From contig CAWHJN010000002.1 of NCBI GenBank assembly GCA_963829705.1, positions 124,001-188,000 on the forward strand: a stretch of 64,000 nucleotides of DNA, given 5' to 3'. This document shows, in pieces, positions 8,280 to 17,035 of the stretch. The DNA is from CAWHJN01 sp963829705. GTDB taxonomy: Bacteria > Bacteroidota > Rhodothermia > Rhodothermales > BA12. The translations under genes and the position numbers were made by a program. A model generated the notes under the pieces. It saw nothing but the letters and a program-made list of their open reading frames with translations, did not search any database and was not told the origin of the DNA. How positions within the stretch are numbered: the first letter of the stretch is position 1; the number at the start of each line of letters is the position of its first letter.

Positions 8280-9263
8280 TCAGCTCAGCAACTGCGTCAG
8301 CTTGATGAGCTCGAAGTTGATGTTCTTGCGGCGGCTGAAGACGTTCCGCATGGGCGTCATCGCCACCTCGCCGTCGATGACGCCCATCATCACGTTGGTA
8401 TGCCCTTCGATGAGCGCCTCGACGGCCGCGACGCCGAGGCGCGAAGCCAGCACCCGGTCGCGCGCCGTGGGCGAGCCGCCGCGCTGCGTGTGGCCGAGGA
8501 TGCACACGCGCAGGTCGATAAAGTCGAACGCCGCGTCAGCGCGCAGCGCCTGTTCGAGTTGCACCGCCCCGCCAAGCCCCTCGCCCTCGGCCACGACGAC
8601 GATGGAGGAGCGCACCTGCGCCGACATCAGCGCCAGGATGCGGTCTTTGGCGTCGCGCAGGTTGGTGGTGGTTTCGGGGATGAGCACCATCTCGGCCCCG
8701 CCACCGATGGCGCAGTTGAGGGCGATGAAGCCCGCGTCGCGCCCCATCACCTCGACCAGAAACAGGCGGTCGTGCGCGTCGGCGGTGTCGCGGATGCGGT
8801 CGATGTTTTCGATGGCCGTGTTGAGGGCCGTGTCGTAGCCGATGGTTTCGTCGGTGCCGAAGAGGTCGTTGTCGATGGTGCCGGGGCAGCCGACGACGGG
8901 GAAGCCGTGCTCCTCGTGCAGCAGCACCGCGCCCCGGAACGTGCCGTCGCCGCCGATGCCGACGAGCGCGTCGACGTTCATCTTGTGGAGGTTCTCGGCT
9001 GCAAGGGCCCGTCCTTCGGGCTCACGGAACGCCTTCGACCGCGCGCTCTTGAGGATCGTGCCGCCCATCTGCACGATGTTGGACACCGAGCGTCCGTCCA
9101 TCTCCACGAAGTCGCCCTCGATCATGCCCGCGTAGCCGCGCCGCACGCCGATGACTTCGAGGTCGTTGGCGACGGCGTTGCGGACGACGGCGCGCACGCA
9201 CGCATTCATGCCGGGTGCGTCGCCACCGGAGGTGAACACTGCGATACGATTCAGGTCAGCCAT
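8280..9263 (-). CDS. pfkA: ATP-dependent 6-phosphofructokinase
   Basis: Glycolytic enzyme phosphorylating fructose 6-phosphate, 327 residues, usual bacterial length. Motifs are SGGDAPGMN at the N-terminus, GIGGDGTF (glycine after GGD is the ATP-type residue; pyrophosphate-dependent enzymes carry aspartate), CPGTIDNDL with the catalytic aspartate, EVMGRDAGFIAL, and LGHTQRGGSPTA. The C-terminal third looks complete. A tandem heptamer array ends nine bases before the ATG. Soluble and cytoplasmic, with a monocistronic look: the upstream neighbour on the same strand ends 82 bp away. Confidence 0.96.
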   Translation of the reverse strand: MADLNRIAVFTSGGDAPGMNACVRAVVRNAVANDLEVIGVRRGYAGMIEGDFVEMDGRSVSNIVQMGGTILKSARSKAFREPEGRALAAENLHKMNVDALVGIGGDGTFRGAVLLHEEHGFPVVGCPGTIDNDLFGTDETIGYDTALNTAIENIDRIRDTADAHDRLFLVEVMGRDAGFIALNCAIGGGAEMVLIPETTTNLRDAKDRILALMSAQVRSSIVVVAEGEGLGGAVQLEQALRADAAFDFIDLRVCILGHTQRGGSPTARDRVLASRLGVAAVEALIEGHTNVMMGVIDGEVAMTPMRNVFSRRKNINFELIKLTQLLS

Positions 9264-9272
9264 GGGGAAGGT

Positions 9273-9347
9273 GTCATTTGTTATGAGTCATGCGTCACTC
9301 GTCATTTGCTGCTGAACGGCTTCTCCAATGACCAATGACCCGTGACT
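9273..9347. repeat. paired heptamer arrays filling the gap before pfkA
   Basis: Five consecutive 7-bp units of GTCAnnn type (9273-9307: GTCATTT, GTTATGA, GTCATGC, GTCACTC, GTCATTT), a 19-bp spacer, then AATGACC twice and CGTGACT (9327-9347), which carry the same core in opposite orientation. The second array runs into the stop codon of the amidase-like gene; the first ends nine bases from the pfkA start. The transcript could fold back on itself. Function unknown. Confidence 0.7.
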
Positions 9348-10230
9348 ACTCCACCGGACGTGCCACGATGATGCCGGTTTGCACCTTCACGCCTTTGATG
9401 TAGCTCTGGAGATCCGGCGAGATTTTGACGCCGTCGGTGGTGGAGGCGTGCATAAAGCCCTTCTTGCCGTCCCCCGCGTCGTAGACGAGGCCGGTGTGCG
9501 TCACGTCGAGGCCGTCGATGTGGGTGGCCGTGGCAACGATGTCGCCTGCCTGAAGGTCGTCGTAGGCGGCGCGGATGTCGTCCTGCGGGATGTAATAGAG
9601 CGACACGCCGCGCAGGCTGTTTTCCATCGCCACGATGCCCGCGAAGAGGCTGTCGCTGGCCACGAGGCGCGGGTAGCTGCTGCGGTGCGTGCTCATGAAA
9701 TCGATGGTCTTGTCGTACCGCACGCCACCGATTTCCTCGGTGATGTTGTGGACGAGCCCACGCGCCTCGTTGTCGCGGATCCAATCGCTGAAATAGTGGA
9801 GACGGCTGCAGTAGCCGTTCATCTGGCCACCTCGGTAGCGCCCTTCCTCGATCCGGCGCAGGTAGCCGTCGTACGAGTAATCCTCCTCGGCGATGCCGCG
9901 TCCGAGCGCGAGCGCACTTTCGACGAACAGCACGCAGTCGAACTTGTCGAGCGGCGCGACGAGCGTTTCTTCCTCAGGCGCGTCGAGCACCCCGGCGACG
10001 TAGGGCGTGCCGCGCAGTTTCTCGCCCAGCGCCTGCATGATCTCGCCGAGCGGGCGCTCCGACAGCTTCTCGCGCCTGGCGAAGTCCATCAGCCGGTCGA
10101 AGATGGGGTCGGGTGAGGGCCGGGCGGACACGCTGGCGGTGGGCGTCGGCGGTGGGGCGTCGGCGGTGGGCGCGCAGGCGACGATCAACACGGACAACAA
10201 AAGCGCGGCGTGGCGCGGGCGGAAACGCAT
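9346..10230 (-). CDS. DUF1460 family lipoprotein (N-acetylmuramoyl-L-alanine amidase-like)
   Basis: Envelope lipoprotein of 294 residues in the DUF1460 family, related to NlpC/P60-type peptidoglycan amidases. The start at MRFRPRHAALLLSVLIVACA gives a proper signal peptide and lipobox cysteine; an upstream ATG eleven codons earlier would add a non-signal extension. A serine/proline/threonine-rich linker follows. Family features are the probable catalytic cysteine in DKFDCVLFVESAL, and His in VTHTGLVYDAG with the surrounding GDIVATATHIDG. Probably cleaves cell-wall peptides during recycling or growth; substrate not shown. Confidence 0.82.
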   Translation of the reverse strand: MRFRPRHAALLLSVLIVACAPTADAPPPTPTASVSARPSPDPIFDRLMDFARREKLSERPLGEIMQALGEKLRGTPYVAGVLDAPEEETLVAPLDKFDCVLFVESALALGRGIAEEDYSYDGYLRRIEEGRYRGGQMNGYCSRLHYFSDWIRDNEARGLVHNITEEIGGVRYDKTIDFMSTHRSSYPRLVASDSLFAGIVAMENSLRGVSLYYIPQDDIRAAYDDLQAGDIVATATHIDGLDVTHTGLVYDAGDGKKGFMHASTTDGVKISPDLQSYIKGVKVQTGIIVARPVE

Positions 10231-10290
10231 AGCAGGACGGAGTGGATAAGCGAGAGGATACAACGCGTCAACGCGCCGAAAGGGTCTGCC

Positions 10291-10878
10291 TCACCACGTG
10301 GCGTCTCCCGAAAGCGCTTCCCGCAGCAAGTTTTCATATTCGTCCGCCGCCACCTCGTAGCCGCCGAACGAGGCCAGGTGCGGCGTGAGCCACTGCGTGT
10401 CGAGCAGCGTGAAGCCGCCCACGCGCAGCTGTTCGACGAGGTGGACGAGCGCCACCTTGGAGGCGTCGCGCGCGGTGTGAAACATCGACTCGCCGAAGAA
10501 CGCGCTGCCGAGTGCCACGCCGTAGAGTCCGCCGACGAGCACGCCCTGCTGCCAGCACTCGACGCTGTGCGCGAACCCCAGCGTGTGCAGCCGTCCGTAG
10601 GCGTCCACGAGTCGCGGCGAAATCCACGTCTCGTCGCGGTCGCCGCAGGCCCGCATCACCGCCTCGAAGGCCGTGTCCACGCGTACGTCGAACACGCCGC
10701 GCCGCACGGTTTTCGCCAGGTTTTTCGTCACCCGGAAGCGGTCGTCGAGCGGGATCAGGCCGCGCGGATCGGGGCGAAACCAGAGCAACCCGCGCTCGGG
10801 GTCGTCCATCGGGAAGACGCCCGAGGCGTACGCCGAGAGCAGCAGATCGGGGGTGAGTTCGGTGGGCAGCGCGGGCAC
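10291..10878 (-). CDS. aat: leucyl/phenylalanyl-tRNA--protein transferase
   Basis: Transfers Leu or Phe from tRNA to proteins with N-terminal Arg or Lys, marking them for ClpS/ClpAP degradation by the N-end rule. Length 195 residues, typical. Recognised by LLSAYASGVFPM, LLWFRPDPRGLIPL, the central VECWQQGVLVGGLYGVALG and FFGESMFH, then LLDTQWLTPHLASFGG, all hallmark Aat blocks. Divergently arranged with the biotin carrier gene, 77 bp apart. No ClpS or ClpA gene is in the window. Confidence 0.96.
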   Translation of the reverse strand: MPALPTELTPDLLLSAYASGVFPMDDPERGLLWFRPDPRGLIPLDDRFRVTKNLAKTVRRGVFDVRVDTAFEAVMRACGDRDETWISPRLVDAYGRLHTLGFAHSVECWQQGVLVGGLYGVALGSAFFGESMFHTARDASKVALVHLVEQLRVGGFTLLDTQWLTPHLASFGGYEVAADEYENLLREALSGDATW

Positions 10879-10955
10879 GGCGGCGGGCAGATGGGACGGA
10901 GCGTCGAGAAGGTGCGATATTGCGTTCTCGTTCCACGCCTCCTCGACCTCTTCCG

Positions 10956-11471
10956 ATGGCTACCCTTTCCGAAACGTACCGCGTCCGCATCGGCGACGAC
11001 GATTTCGCCCTCGAAAACGGCCCCACCGGCCTCACACTCGACGGCACGCCGCGCGAGGCGACGCTCGTGCCCACGCACGGCCACAACTACGTGCTCACCG
11101 TGGACGGCCATCCGCACCGCGTGACGCTCGAAGGGCGCGACGGCGACACGCTTACGCTGCGCGTGGACGGCACCCGGATCGTCGTCGACGTCAGCGACGC
11201 GCAGCGCCTTCTGCTCGAATCTTTCGGCCTCGACACCGGCGAGGCGGCGGCACAGCGCGAGGTCCGCGCCCCCATGCCCGGCCTCGTCCTCCACGTACGC
11301 GTGCAGCCCGGCGAGGCCGTAGAGCCGGGCCAGGGCTTGCTCGTGCTCGAAGCGATGAAGATGGAGAACGAGATCAAAGCCCAACACGCCGCGACCGTCG
11401 CGCGCGTCCACGTCGCCCCGGGCGAGGCGGTGACGAAAGGCACGCTGCTCGTGGAGATGGAGGCGGAGTGA
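10956..11471 (+). CDS. biotin carboxyl carrier protein subunit
   Basis: Biotin/lipoyl-attachment protein, 171 residues. The C-terminal 70 residues form the biotinyl domain with target lysine in LEAMKMENEI and the flanking APMPGLVLHV. The N-terminal half (about 90 residues) is a beta-rich domain seen in carriers of acyl-CoA or pyruvate carboxylases. The ATG before ATLSETYRV is chosen over one 36 bases upstream because the extra residues are low-complexity Arg/Pro/Ser. No carboxylase or carboxyltransferase gene is adjacent, so the partner enzyme is encoded elsewhere. A propionyl- or methylcrotonyl-type acyl-CoA carboxylase is the most likely user, by inference. Confidence 0.85.
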   Translation: MATLSETYRVRIGDDDFALENGPTGLTLDGTPREATLVPTHGHNYVLTVDGHPHRVTLEGRDGDTLTLRVDGTRIVVDVSDAQRLLLESFGLDTGEAAAQREVRAPMPGLVLHVRVQPGEAVEPGQGLLVLEAMKMENEIKAQHAATVARVHVAPGEAVTKGTLLVEMEAE

Positions 11472-11504
11472 GCTGGTCGTTGGTGGGAATCGTGAGCGCA
11501 CCCC

Positions 11505-13976
11505 TCACCCTCTGTACCCCAGCAGCCGCAGCGCGTTGAAGACGACGACGAGCGTGCTGCCCTCGTGCAGTGCGACGGCGGGGCCGATGCCGAGGCCGAA
11601 AATGGTGGCGGGCACGAGAAAGGCCACCATGCCGAGGCTCATCCACAGGTTCTGCCGGATGATGCCGCGTGTTTTGCGCGAGAGGCCGACGGCAAACGGA
11701 AGCTGCGCCAGGTCGTCGGACATGAGTGCCACGTCGGCGGTTTCGAGCGCCACGTCGCTGCCTGCTGCGCCCATCGCGATGCCGACGGTGGCGTGCGCCA
11801 TCGCGGGCGCGTCGTTGACGCCGTCGCCCACCATCGCCACGGGCGCGACCTGGCTGAGTTTTTTGATCGTCTCGACCTTGTCCTCGGGCAGCAGGTCGCC
11901 GCGCGCCTCGTCGAGCCCGACGGCCCGCGCCACGGCCTCGGCCACCTGCTGGTTGTCGCCCGAGATCATCACCATGCGTTCGATGCCGAGTGCGCGGAGC
12001 TTCTCGATGGTGGCACGGGCGGCTTCTCGCGGCGTGTCCATCAGCCCGAGCGCGCCGAGGTAGGCTTCGCCCCGGCGGACGATCATCGTCGTGCGCCCGT
12101 CGCGTTCGAGTTTCTGGATCGTTTCGCGGATCGCCTCGGGCAGCGGCGGCCCCTCGATTTCGGCGAACAGGTCGTCCTTGCCGATGAACACCGCCTCGCC
12201 GCCGATGTCGGCCCGGATGCCGCGCCCGGTGATGCTCTCGAGGTTTTCCGCCTCGACGCGCGTGGTGCCCTTTTCGTCGCCGTGGCGGACGACGGCCTGC
12301 GCCAGCGGATGGTCGCTCAATCGTTCAACGGCGACGGCGGTTTCGAGCAGCCGCACCGCGTCCACGCCCTCGGCGGCCACCACGTCTGTCACGCGCGGCG
12401 CGCCCTCGGTGAGCGTGCCCGTTTTGTCGAAGGCGATGGCGCGCAGCGTGCCGAGGTTTTCGAGCGGTCCGCCACCCTTGACGAGCACGCCGCCGCGCCC
12501 GGCCCGGGCCACGCCGCTGAGGACGGCGCTGGGCGTGGCGATGGCGAGCGCGCACGGACTCGCCGCCACCAGCACAGCCATCGCCCGGTAGAAGCTGGCG
12601 CTGAACGGCTCGTCCACCACCACAAAGGCGAAAAGGAGCAGCACCACCAGCCCCAGCACGGCAGGCACGAAGACTTTCTCGAAGCGGTCGGTGAAGCGCT
12701 GCGTGGGGCTGCGCTCCGTCTCGGCCTCGGTCACCATCTGCACCACGCGCGCCAGCGTGGACTCCGACGATGGCTTCGTGACGACGATTTCGAGCGCGCC
12801 GCTGCCGTTGATCGTCCCGGCGAAGACGCGGTGACGGGCGTCGAGCACGTTGGGGTCGGCGAGGGCTTTCTCGAGGTCGGGCACGGGCGCCTTGTCCACG
12901 GGCACGCTCTCGCCCGTGACGGGTGCCTGGTTGACGGCGCTCGTGCCTTTCACGACGAAGCCATCGGCGGGCAGACGGGCATTGGTTTTGACGACGACGG
13001 TATCGCCCACGACGAGGTCGGCGACGGGGACTTCGCGCTCCTGCCCGTCGCGCCGCACGGTGGCCGTTTTGGGCGCGAGTTCGGCGAGGGCTTCGATGGC
13101 ACGGCGCGCGCGGCCCATCGCGTAGTGTTCGAGCGCGTGGCCCAGCGAGAAGAGGAACAGCAGCAGCGCGCCCTCGAACCACTCGCCCAGCAGCGCCGCG
13201 CCGAGAGCGGCGACGATCATCAGGAAGTCGATCTCGAAGCGCCCCGCGCGGATGCTGCCGATGGCCTCGCGCACGGTGAAAAAGCCGCCGAAGAAGTAGC
13301 CACCGACGAACAGCGCGAGCGGAATCCACGCCGCGACGGCGGTGAACGCGCCCAGCGCCCAGCCCAGCCCCACGCACACGCCCGAGGCGATGGCGAAGAC
13401 GACCTCGGCTTTTTCGCCCAGGAAGCCACCGTGCGCGTGCCCGTGCTCGCTCCCGGGTTCGCCCTCCTCGTGCGCCACGCCGGGCGCGTGGTCGTGCCCC
13501 GCGTGCTCGTCCCCTCGGGGTTCCTCCGCTGTCGTCACGCGCACATCCATCTCCGCGAGCCGGCGGCGCAGCGCAGCCTCGTCGATGCGGGTGCGGTCGA
13601 ACTCGATGCGGATGGGGCCGGAGGCGTTGGCCTCGGCCTCGACGACGCCTTCGGTTTTTTCCAGCCGCTCGGCGACGGTGCGGGCGCGGCGCTGATGGCC
13701 CAGCCCGTCGGCATCCCACACGACATGGCCGTAGCGCTCGGTGATGCGCCCCCCCGCCGCCTCGGCGATGCGCCGGATGCGCGGCAGCGACAGCCGGTCG
13801 GGGTCGTAGTGGATGCACACCTGCGCGGGCGTCGCCCCTTCCGCCGGGCGGATGTGCGCGCGCTCTACGCCCTCGGTGGCGTTCAGCGCGTCCGTCAACC
13901 GGGCCACGCACGCATCGCGCGCGTCGGGAATGCCGGGCAGCAGCACGGGAAGGTCGAGGCGCAGCGGATCGGGCAT
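11505..13976 (-). CDS. P1B-4-type heavy-metal-exporting ATPase
   Basis: Inner-membrane P-type ATPase of 823 residues. Two ferredoxin-like HMA-type folds span about 1-165 without any CxxC, followed by a His/Asp/Glu-rich linker (HAGHDHAPG, GSEHGHAHGG). Then come the membrane helices, the metal-site motif SPCALAIATP, phosphorylation site Asp517 in DKTGTLTEG, the nucleotide-binding SDHPLA, and the hinge GDGVNDAPAMA. The last membrane segment carries HEGSTLVV. SPC with HEG(S/G)T defines the P1B-4 subgroup, which exports Co2+, Zn2+ or Fe2+ rather than Cu+. The poly-His linker probably binds the same metals. No dedicated regulator is adjacent. Confidence 0.93.
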   Translation of the reverse strand: MPDPLRLDLPVLLPGIPDARDACVARLTDALNATEGVERAHIRPAEGATPAQVCIHYDPDRLSLPRIRRIAEAAGGRITERYGHVVWDADGLGHQRRARTVAERLEKTEGVVEAEANASGPIRIEFDRTRIDEAALRRRLAEMDVRVTTAEEPRGDEHAGHDHAPGVAHEEGEPGSEHGHAHGGFLGEKAEVVFAIASGVCVGLGWALGAFTAVAAWIPLALFVGGYFFGGFFTVREAIGSIRAGRFEIDFLMIVAALGAALLGEWFEGALLLFLFSLGHALEHYAMGRARRAIEALAELAPKTATVRRDGQEREVPVADLVVGDTVVVKTNARLPADGFVVKGTSAVNQAPVTGESVPVDKAPVPDLEKALADPNVLDARHRVFAGTINGSGALEIVVTKPSSESTLARVVQMVTEAETERSPTQRFTDRFEKVFVPAVLGLVVLLLFAFVVVDEPFSASFYRAMAVLVAASPCALAIATPSAVLSGVARAGRGGVLVKGGGPLENLGTLRAIAFDKTGTLTEGAPRVTDVVAAEGVDAVRLLETAVAVERLSDHPLAQAVVRHGDEKGTTRVEAENLESITGRGIRADIGGEAVFIGKDDLFAEIEGPPLPEAIRETIQKLERDGRTTMIVRRGEAYLGALGLMDTPREAARATIEKLRALGIERMVMISGDNQQVAEAVARAVGLDEARGDLLPEDKVETIKKLSQVAPVAMVGDGVNDAPAMAHATVGIAMGAAGSDVALETADVALMSDDLAQLPFAVGLSRKTRGIIRQNLWMSLGMVAFLVPATIFGLGIGPAVALHEGSTLVVVFNALRLLGYRG

Positions 13977-14113
13977 GGAGGGTTGCCGGGTTGGTTAGAA
14001 ACAACAGAAAGGTACAGGGTACGTGGTACTGCCGGGGTTGAGCGCGCACCCGATACCTCGAACACTGTACTTCGACCAACCATCCAACCGCGAGGCGAAG
14101 CCGAGCGCCCCCC

Positions 14114-14704
14114 TCAAAAGCCGATGATGTACCCGGCGCCTGTGGTGTGCGCGCGGAACTCGCCCAGCGCACGCACGCTGCCTTCGCGCGGCGCACCGCC
14201 GGGGAGCGCCAGCAGGCCCGTCAGCGAGATGTCGAACGAACCTGCCACGAGCGAGTCCGACACCTCGTCGAGGCGCACGGTGCCCTCGGTGGCGCGCAGG
14301 TTGATGAGCAGACCCCGCCGGTAGCGCGCCGAGAAGCTCACTGGCAGCCCAGCGTCGCGGATGGAGTCTGCCGGGAACGGCTCGACGGTGTACACGCCGG
14401 GTGCGGGGAGCTGGGCGTCGCCATAGGTCAGGAAGAAGCCGCCGCCGAAGTCGAAGCCGGTGTCGAGCCGGATGACGGCGACGGTCTGGCCACTCTGAGC
14501 GTCTACGACGTCGCCCGCGTGCGCGGGGCCCCGGAGCGTGTCGGGCATCGCGCCGACGAGGATGACCTCGTAATCCATCTGCACCGGCACGACCTCGGTG
14601 GAATCGCCTGGCACGCCCACGGGGACGTCGCTCTCTTCGCCACCGGCACACGCGCCTCCCATCACACTCAGGATACAGACAAGCAGAGCCGCCGGTGCGC
14701 GCAT
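14114..14704 (-). CDS. predicted lipoprotein of unknown function
   Basis: I do not recognise a family. The 196-residue product begins with a signal peptide and lipobox (ALLVCILSVMGGACAGG). A short acidic, Ser/Thr-rich linker follows, then a predicted all-beta domain with alternating hydrophobic residues and a C-terminal segment containing VRLDEVSDSLVAGSFDISL. That last pattern resembles small Bacteroidota lipoproteins with a beta-sandwich, but no function follows from it. The start is placed at the methionine directly before the signal peptide. The gap to the downstream P-type ATPase gene is 137 bp, with TTGG and CCAA motifs near its two ends. Confidence 0.7.
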   Translation of the reverse strand: MRAPAALLVCILSVMGGACAGGEESDVPVGVPGDSTEVVPVQMDYEVILVGAMPDTLRGPAHAGDVVDAQSGQTVAVIRLDTGFDFGGGFFLTYGDAQLPAPGVYTVEPFPADSIRDAGLPVSFSARYRRGLLINLRATEGTVRLDEVSDSLVAGSFDISLTGLLALPGGAPREGSVRALGEFRAHTTGAGYIIGF

Positions 14705-14758
14705 GAAGCCAGGGACAGAAGGAGGAGGAGCCCTGCGAAAGTAGGGCAACGGAGCCGT

Positions 14759-16036
14759 TCAGGGCGTGCTGCCGCCCGGATTTTCACGTGCCGGGGACGG
14801 ATCGAAGAGCAGCCGCGCCCCGCGGTCGTAGGTGAAATACGAGTAGATCCAGTTGACGAAGACGTTGGCGCGGTTGCGGAAGCCGATGAGCATGTAGAGG
14901 TGGAGAAAAGCCCACGCGAGCCACGCCACGAACCCGGTGATCTTCACCCGCCCGTATACGTCGGCCACGGCGGCGTTGCGCCCGATGGTGGCCATCGTGC
15001 CGCGGTCGTTGTAGCGGAAGGCGTCCCCCGGCCTCCCGTGCCGCCGCGCCGTGAGCACCTTCGCCACGTGCCGCGCCTGCTGCATGGCCACGGGCGCCAG
15101 CTGCGGCAACTCGCGCCCCTCGGCGTCCCGCGCCGACGCCGCGTCGCCGATGACGAACACCTCGGGGTGGCCGGGGACGGACAGATCCGGCGCAACCACC
15201 ACGCGGTGGCTCTTCGACAGCGGCACGCCCAGCATCCCGACGACCGGACTCGGCGCCACGCCCGCCGCCCAGACGAGCGTGCAGGTGTCGATGCGGGTTC
15301 CGCCGTCGAGCACCACGCCCCCCGCCTCGACGTGCGCCACGGCGGCGTTCGTCCGCACCTCGATGCCGCGCTTTTCGAGCGCGCGCCGGGCGTACTGCCG
15401 GAGGCGAGGTGGGTAGGCATCGAGCACGTCCTCCCCGCGCTCGACGAGCAGCACCCGCGCCTTTTCGGCAGCGTCGAAGGTCTTGAAATCGCGCCGCATC
15501 GGCGTGTCGATGAGTTCGGCGAGCGCGCCCGCCGTCTCGACGCCCGTGGGACCACCGCCCACCACCACGAACGTCAGCGTACCCGGCGGGGCGGCCTCAC
15601 CCAGTACGTCGAACGTCTCGAAGGCGCGCAGCGTGTGGTTGCGAAGCCGCACGGCATCCCCGAGGCTTTTGAGCGGGAAGCTGTGCGCCTCGGCGCCCTC
15701 GACGCCGTAGAAACTCGTCACCGCGCCCGTCGCCACGATGAGCATGTCGTAGCCGAGCGGCGGGCCGTCGGAGAGCGTCACGCGCCGCGCGCCAAGGTCG
15801 ATGCCCGTCACGCTGCCCAGCCGGAAATGGACGTTGGGCGCGTCGTGGAGCACGTCGCGCACGTTGTGCGCGATCTCGGCAGGCTCCAATCCCGCCGTCG
15901 CCACCTGGTAGAACAGCGGCTGGAAGGCGTGGTAGTTGTGCTGGTCGACGAGCGTGACGCGCACGTCGTCGCGCCGCAGTGCCCGCGCCGCGTTGAGGCC
16001 GCCAAAACCGGCTCCGAGGATGACGATGTGGTGCAT
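14759..16036 (-). CDS. ndh: type II NADH:quinone oxidoreductase (NDH-2)
   Basis: Single-subunit, non-proton-pumping respiratory dehydrogenase passing electrons from NADH to menaquinone at the inner membrane face; 425 residues. FAD-binding Rossmann motif VILGAGFGGLNAA at the N-terminus, quinone-side stretch AFQPLFYQVATAGLEP, NAD-binding VVVGGGPTGVETAG, and FAD-contacting VFVIGDAA followed by LAPVAMQQ. A C-terminal amphipathic and hydrophobic region (FVAWLAWAFLHLYMLIGF) anchors it to the membrane. The start MHHIVILG is preferred over an upstream ATG because the Rossmann strand begins at once. Divergent from the DUF5715 gene, 66 bp apart. Confidence 0.93.
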   Translation of the reverse strand: MHHIVILGAGFGGLNAARALRRDDVRVTLVDQHNYHAFQPLFYQVATAGLEPAEIAHNVRDVLHDAPNVHFRLGSVTGIDLGARRVTLSDGPPLGYDMLIVATGAVTSFYGVEGAEAHSFPLKSLGDAVRLRNHTLRAFETFDVLGEAAPPGTLTFVVVGGGPTGVETAGALAELIDTPMRRDFKTFDAAEKARVLLVERGEDVLDAYPPRLRQYARRALEKRGIEVRTNAAVAHVEAGGVVLDGGTRIDTCTLVWAAGVAPSPVVGMLGVPLSKSHRVVVAPDLSVPGHPEVFVIGDAASARDAEGRELPQLAPVAMQQARHVAKVLTARRHGRPGDAFRYNDRGTMATIGRNAAVADVYGRVKITGFVAWLAWAFLHLYMLIGFRNRANVFVNWIYSYFTYDRGARLLFDPSPARENPGGSTP

Positions 16037-16102
16037 GGGGAATCGGGAGGAGGGCGGGCACACGAAAGCTACCTTGTGGAAGATCCACCTGCTGCCCGTC
16101 CG

Positions 16103-16944
16103 ATGTTCTCCTGCCCGCGCCTCGCCGCTCTGCTCGCCGCGCTCGCGCTCGCCTCCGGCTGCACCTCCGAGCCTCCCGCCGTGCGCCCCACGCCGCAGCC
16201 GCCTGCGGCCTCAATGCCCGTCGCCACGCTGGCGGACTACCTCAGCACGCTCACCCGGCACGTCGATTCCCTCGACGCCCTCCTCCACCCCGTGGCGCTG
16301 CTGACGCGCCGCGAGCAAGCCGCGCTGAGCCGATACCCCAACCGCGACCAACTCGCCCGCGCCCGGATGCTCGGTGCCACCGGCACCGAAACCCCCGAGG
16401 GCCGCGCCGCGCTCGTCGAGCAACGCCGCCTCGTCCGCCTGCCCGACACCACCGACTACTGGATCGTGCGTAAACTCGACCACTCGTCCCCCTCGTCACC
16501 CCGGACGCGGAGGCGCTGCTGACGCGCCTCGGGCAGCGCTTCCACGACGCCCTCGCCGCGATGGGGCTGCCGCCCTTCCGCCTCGAAATCACGTCGGCGC
16601 TCCGCACGCCCGACGCGCAGGCGGCCCTGCGCCGCACCAATCCCAACGCCACGAGCGGCACCAGCACGCACGAGTACGGCACCACGGTGGACGTGGCCTA
16701 CAGCGCCTTCACCGCTCCCGCGGTGCCCGGCGTGGCCGCCCCCGAATCGTTTCCCGCCGCCCTCGCCGCCCGCCTCGACGCGCTGTACCACGAGCGCCTC
16801 GCCGGGCAGCGCTCACGCGAGTTGCAGGCCGTGCTGGGCCACGTACTCCTCGACATGCAGGACGAGGGCGAGGTGATGGTGACGCTCGAAGAACGCCAGC
16901 CGGTGTTCCACATGACGGTGGCGCGGCGGCTGGCGGCGCGGTAG
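16103..16944 (+). CDS. DUF5715 family lipoprotein (M15-like peptidase fold), frameshifted near 16486
   Basis: Signal peptide and lipobox in MFSCPRLAALLAALALASGC, then a helical N-terminal region and a D-Ala-D-Ala-carboxypeptidase-like domain with TSALRT and STHEYGTTVDVAY, where His and Asp fit the SxHxxGxAxD zinc site of M15 peptidases. The frame breaks between YWIVRKLDHS and PLVTPDAEALLTRL. Restoring one missing base at about 16486 (a G giving HSVPLVTP) yields a continuous protein of about 280 residues. The two halves match the family in order and spacing, so the gene is either mis-sequenced or recently broken. Likely role: periplasmic peptidoglycan trimming. Confidence 0.8.
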
Positions 16945-16993
16945 GGATCGTCTGCGTTCGCGCTTCGGGCGTGCCTTCTCTGCCGGCGGATGG

Positions 16994-17000
16994 TATTTTG
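16994..17000 (+). promoter_or_regulatory. candidate -7 promoter box before the GH20 gene
   Basis: TATTTTG, one base short of the Bacteroidota consensus TAnnTTTG, 35 bp before the ATG of the hexosaminidase gene. No clear -33 element was found, so this is only a candidate. Confidence 0.3.
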
Positions 17001-17035
17001 CCCCTCACCGCCCTCCTCTGGCTTACCTGACTGCC

